Positions 59,351 through 64,000 of a stretch of DNA of 64,000 nucleotides are shown here, in pieces (the first letter of the stretch is position 1; every line of letters starts with the position of its first letter). The stretch is from Paragonimus westermani. Its lineage: Eukaryota; Platyhelminthes; Trematoda; Plagiorchiida; Troglotrematidae. Made by a program: the position numbers and the translations under genes. The notes below the pieces were generated by a model that was not told where the DNA came from, did no database searches, and saw only the letters and a program-made list of their open reading frames with translations. The DNA lies in assembly GCA_008508345.1 (NCBI GenBank), contig QNGE01000939.1, forward strand, positions 124,001-188,000, written 5' to 3'.

Positions 59351-62300
59351 CTAGCGACTTATCTTAATCCGCTTATTGATTACCAACCCGCTGAACTGTT
59401 TTCTGTTTGATGTGTAAAATATTTCCAAACCCACCACAATACCTTTTGAACAATCTATTATGAAAAATTGCTCCACGTACACTGACCGACTGCTTAGTTG
59501 CGTGCCTGATTAATGATCTTCGTTCATACAGTTTTGGCATGCCCAGTCGCCAACAGCTGGTTTTTGACTTCCTTAGGTTGATTCCGTTTCGCTGTTCTCT
59601 CTGGTCCAATGTAAAATCAATTTTTCGCTGAAGTGAAAAAAACTATCTACCTTACATGGGAAACGGGCAGATCTACGCCTGCCAGTTACTTCTGTAAAGC
59701 CGACTTCTTCAAGTAAATTGTAGTCGTGAAGTTAGTTTTCATACATCTTTGAGAGGTAAACTGAACGGTTTGTTGAAAGAAAGATGAAGAGGTACAGAGT
59801 TGATATTTTCAGTTCAAATCAGCCAAATCGGCGAATGTTTTTGTAATAACCCAGAAGAGTTGCAGCGTCGAATAATTTTCCTATGCAATTACGGAACGTT
59901 TTTCATTTTATTGCCACTAAAAATTTCACTGAATTAAAATTAGATGATAACCGGCATTATTGGTTTTGGTTTCTGTTAACTGGCAAAGAAAGTGAATATT
60001 ATGTTGTCCATTAGGTTCAGGTTTCTAATTTGTGTGAACAGCGTGATTTTTGTGATTGGAGTCTTAAAATGCAGTCCGTTTTGTGTAACCGTTCTGTGAG
60101 CTTTGCTGTTACTCTGATTGATGCATTTTTGAGACCTTTAATTTTCACATCGTTAACGCTCTCCAATGTATCTTCTACATTCCTGAAGATATACATATTC
60201 TACTACATCCGCTTTACTCATATTATTGTTACGGGTCGATTTGCTTACAAATGTCGATAGACTTTTGCATAATTCTATTGGCACCAACTGTGGATTTTAG
60301 CATTTGTCAAACTTGCCTTTAGTTTCATTCAAGGTTGTCTTAGTGCAGTCACGCTTTATCTCACAACTACTAACTGTGGTTTACAGCGTTTCACATCTTC
60401 CACTCGATTTATTTTCAAACCGAAGGTGTCAAGAAAAATTGATTATAAACTCACCTGACTTGTTGGGACGGCGAAGGACCCCGTACAAAAACCGAGCGTA
60501 AAATGCCAACGGGCATGATGCAAATCATGCTTATATTTTCAATTCTGATGTGGCTAGCTATATGTGAAAGATCATCTTTTGTTCACCTTGCCTACAATTT
60601 CTTATTTAATTGGAAGATTTTACGGATCTCTTCCCATCTGGAATAGTTCCTCTTCACTAAATTCTGTAGGTAGGTTCAACTGAAATAGTGAATTATATAC
60701 GAGTCGCGCTAAGCCGATTTAATTACCTTCTTATGGGCAGTCGTACACTCAGGGAACAGCCGTTGAATACTTAAAAGACGCCCATAGGATGGTCCTGGTG
60801 TGTAATTACTTTCTGGGGCCGACAGATCTGTTCTGCTTCAGTGCCGTCTTGAAGGTAGTTATAATGTGCAATTAACATTTGTGCTGATTATTATCCGGAA
60901 AAATGGGTTCGCAAAATAATTTTATGTTTTGCTTTGACAGGCCGTTGCGTAGCTGTGTGAATATCTTATGCTCGTCGGATCATTTAATTTCCTGTGAACA
61001 TATGTACAAATATGTGAGTGTTCATACAACAAATATGCACACTTCTTAGGAAAGGGTGTCATCAAGACCAATTGAAATTGCCTTTCTAACTAAGGTGTCC
61101 ACTTTATGGATGTTTTATTGAATAACTGCCCCTCGTTCACTGACTGGTTGAGAGTCTTTCCTAAAGAATGTTAGAATTGTGATTCTGGCAGTCATGGAGC
61201 TATCAGATTTCAAGAAGATCTGTAAACAAATCATGCATTTCTAGCGTAAAAAAATACACATTTTCGAAAATGAAACCAGTGCAACTTGCAGAGACAGTCA
61301 AGAAAACTGTATAACAGTCTTGAAAGGACCTCATCCATACACTTACAAGTCATCCATTTCACCATCATTGCGAAGTTTTCACTCTTCATTCCTCCCCACA
61401 CGGAATACCATCATTCACTCAGTACTTCCAGAACCCTAGTTAGCACATACGAGAAATGCAGCCTAACTTTATAGTGTATGACATTAAGGTGAATTTTCAT
61501 GAGCTCCCGTTTTCCTGCCAAACTCAAAATTTTGAATATATTTATGTTAACAGTCCACACCGAAGACTGGAACGCATCTAGGTAGATCAGCCCGTGCATG
61601 ATGGCCAGTTTAATTTTACCAACGTCCAGTCGTGTGCAACATGGATACAAGTCAATTATCGTCTGAGGTGACTTGAAGACATATTGCGTGCACCAGTCTT
61701 GAACCTAATTAGCATGAAACTGTCACAAGGTCCTCTTTAGACTGTCAGGATCATGATAAATAATCTGTGCACTTTTGGTTTTAACGCTTAACTAGTCAAA
61801 CGTTAAGAATTCCGCCATTCTTCCTGGGTTTAATACTCTTCCATTTAATTCCTATTCCCATGCACTCAGTGTTTCTAACAGTTGTAGTTATTGTCTTTTA
61901 CGGCTATTTATTTAAAGATGTTCTTAACACACATTATACAGAACGGTCGCAGTGAATTGGCCATTTGGTCAATGGCGTGCTCTTTATCGCTTCCAATGTA
62001 TTAAAAGTGCATACGCCATTTTTGAAAATACGTCCCGGGAATATATTTTTGACACCTGTCTCTAAATACACGTTCAATACGTTTATTCTTAAGTGTGTAC
62101 TTGTAGGATAGTTGAGTGCCAAGCTTAGACACAGTTTGCTATCTTGGCTGCACTTGAACAATTTTTAGTGTAGTCAGAGCGCTCGTTTTGTGTAGCCTGT
62201 CTGTGGCAGTCTTCAATCCCGTATGGCTATAACCTCCATTTTTAAATGCATATGCAGCCTGTTTGATCGTATTTTTCTCCAGTATTTTCTTCTATTTTTC

Positions 62301-64000
62301 TGGCTTTAAACTTCTTTCTAGATCCACAAAGCCATTATTCAACGATAGTCCCATTGTTCACTTAGAGAGGGTTGTTTATCTAGAATGTTAGTGCGCAAAA
62401 ACGGGGATGAATCGGAAGCTCGAGATTGGAAAACCAAAGTTATATTGAAAAATTAGTTGACAAACAGAAAGTTGTTTGATTCCAGTATATTCTGGAACCA
62501 ACAGCGATGAACGGTGTACAAGTGGAACAGAAAGGCTTAAACGCTCTGGACCTACCGGTAAAAAACTGATGAACAACTGAAGTGCTTTCTTGAAGAGAAG
62601 TCCCAGTCGTTTCAAAAAACCAGTTCTGTTGACTCCACAACCAACACTGATCAACCGCATGGCTCAACAAAAAGATGCTTGGTAGAGCATACAATCTGTT
62701 GTGTGCAAAGCACCACATATTTTTATGGGTCGGAGCCGAGTTTAGATCTTATGACACAAGGACAGATTGCTGTATATGCAAAACAAAAATGCAGAAAAAC
62801 GTCAATTATTGCTAATCTGTCTGAAAAACTTGCACTTTCCTGGATCATTTCATCCAAGGCAGCGTCTTGAAATTGGTATTTTCTTTCCTATGGAGCACGT
62901 CGTTCACGTGTCTTGGAAGTTCTGTCCATTGTTGATCATCCTTCCATTTTGTTCATTCTAACCTTACTTAAATTACTGGGTTGAATATATTGCCCATATG
63001 CGCACAGAATCACGCAATAAGACACTCACTTCACCGCTTGCCTTAAATGGCATACCCGTAGGTGTTAGACAGTTCATTACTTCGAAGAAATCTACTACTT
63101 GTGCTCAATCACAAATGACACTAAAGCAAAATGAGAGTACTGAACTATATGCAACTAACTGGACCATACATCGTACTACGTATTGTTTATCCGGTTTACT
63201 TTTCAAGTCTTTTAATACGTGCGTATGTTGTAATGCAACACCAACGGTAGATACATCCGAAAAATTATTTGACTCCATCACAAACCTAATTTTTAACTAA
63301 CTGGGGCGTGTTTTTATCCGAGGTAAACTCAAAAACTGCATACGTGTGGCGCGCTGCATGATCTTCGTTCAAACGGGTTTTCCTCTACCTTGTTAAGTAA
63401 ATGTCGTGGAAAAAATTACAAAACGTCACAAAATCCTCACCCCCCCCTTTGATTATTCTATTCAGATATGGGAAAATCCTAGGGTATTAGTGAGATATTG
63501 TCAAGTAGGTGAACGCTTCCTTTTGCGTAAGCAACAATATTTTTTAGCTTGTAATGACAATTGCCTCGGTAAAATGGAGTAAGCGGAGAACGTCGGAGAA
63601 TGGTAACGGACTGTCAATGTTGTGTCCTGCCTCCAGCACGTGAGGCGCGACGGTTGAGGTTGGCGTTTGGTGTGCATGACTGCCCTTGTGATGTTTAGTC
63701 GTTCACTACATACATATTAATTGGCACTTCTCTTACCAATTACCACTCTATAGTTGGCTTCCACGTTACAGCAGCTGCTGGCAAGAATATTCTGGAAACA
63801 TACGCGAGTACACTGCTCTCTGTATCCGTCAATAAAATACTAGTTAAGGGTTCAACACTGCTTCCCTGGTAGCTGCTCCTTTATCATTTTGTTCAATGAT
63901 GTTACCATCACTGAGATTGAACGCACTAGCCAAAACTTCCACATGAATGTTGTATAACTGGATGAATTTATTTGATTACAGTCAAGTTCGTATTACAGAA
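59351..64000. other. Unassigned stretch, a few weak small ORFs
   Basis: An ATG frame at 60503-60646 (47 residues) begins with a signal-like stretch (MMQIMLIFSILMWLAIC) and has A at -3, but its remainder has no signature. Frames at 62388-62718 (minus, two registers) and 62998-63300 (plus, 100 codons) have no domain. A C-run lies near 63440. No transposon motif was seen after the PLE ends. Confidence 0.3.

Noticed and set aside
1..64000. CRISPR arrays, bacterial operons, prophage or integrons
   Set aside because: No regular short repeats, no ribosome-binding-site spaced gene clusters, and clear eukaryotic repeats and splice signals throughout.

Overview
The window looks like a gene-poor, intron- or intergenic-rich stretch of an AT-rich (about 60% A+T) metazoan nuclear genome, most likely a parasitic flatworm (digenean trematode-like). 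The reasons are: no operons or long open frames; coding-like pieces of exon size bounded by GT/AG splice signals; tRNA-derived SINE heads; and a repeat set of Penelope-like elements, a CsRn1-type Ty3/gypsy element and a non-LTR reverse transcriptase. The species is inference. There is one assembly gap (55016-55744) and a single N at 10504.

Layout. About 1-5.5 kb is unassigned sequence with one SINE-like head (3.7 kb). A degenerate Penelope-like element (PLE) tail lies at 5.5-6.3 kb. On the minus strand at 8.0-8.2 kb is the best host-gene candidate, an 83-residue signal-peptide ORF ending in an amidation signal. From 12.7 to 16.2 kb several minus-strand exon-like frames occur, including a cysteine-rich one of about 209 codons broken by one stop. 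From 16 to 26.7 kb almost nothing can be assigned. A second PLE remnant is at 26.7-27.4 kb, followed by exon-like pieces at 27.4-29.4 kb. A tRNA-like SINE is at 37.1 kb, a 122-base nested hairpin with 17-base perfect arms at 40.9 kb, and two minus-strand exon-like frames at 45.0-45.6 kb.

The right third is the transposon-rich part: a SINE-like head (47.7 kb); a Ty3/gypsy pol (49.0-52.0 kb) with protease, reverse transcriptase, RNase H and integrase in one uninterrupted register but with eight nonsense codons; a pair of 59-base direct repeats (52.9-53.1 kb); a decayed glycosyltransferase-like frame on the minus strand (53.7-54.2 kb); a non-LTR reverse transcriptase fragment running into the assembly gap; an (ATG)11 microsatellite; and a nearly full-length but dead PLE with a GIY-YIG tail (57.5-59.4 kb).

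Nothing here forms a working multi-gene system. All recognisable mobile elements carry inactivating lesions. The host-gene calls rest on reading-frame quality and splice-like borders and are marked with low to moderate confidence.
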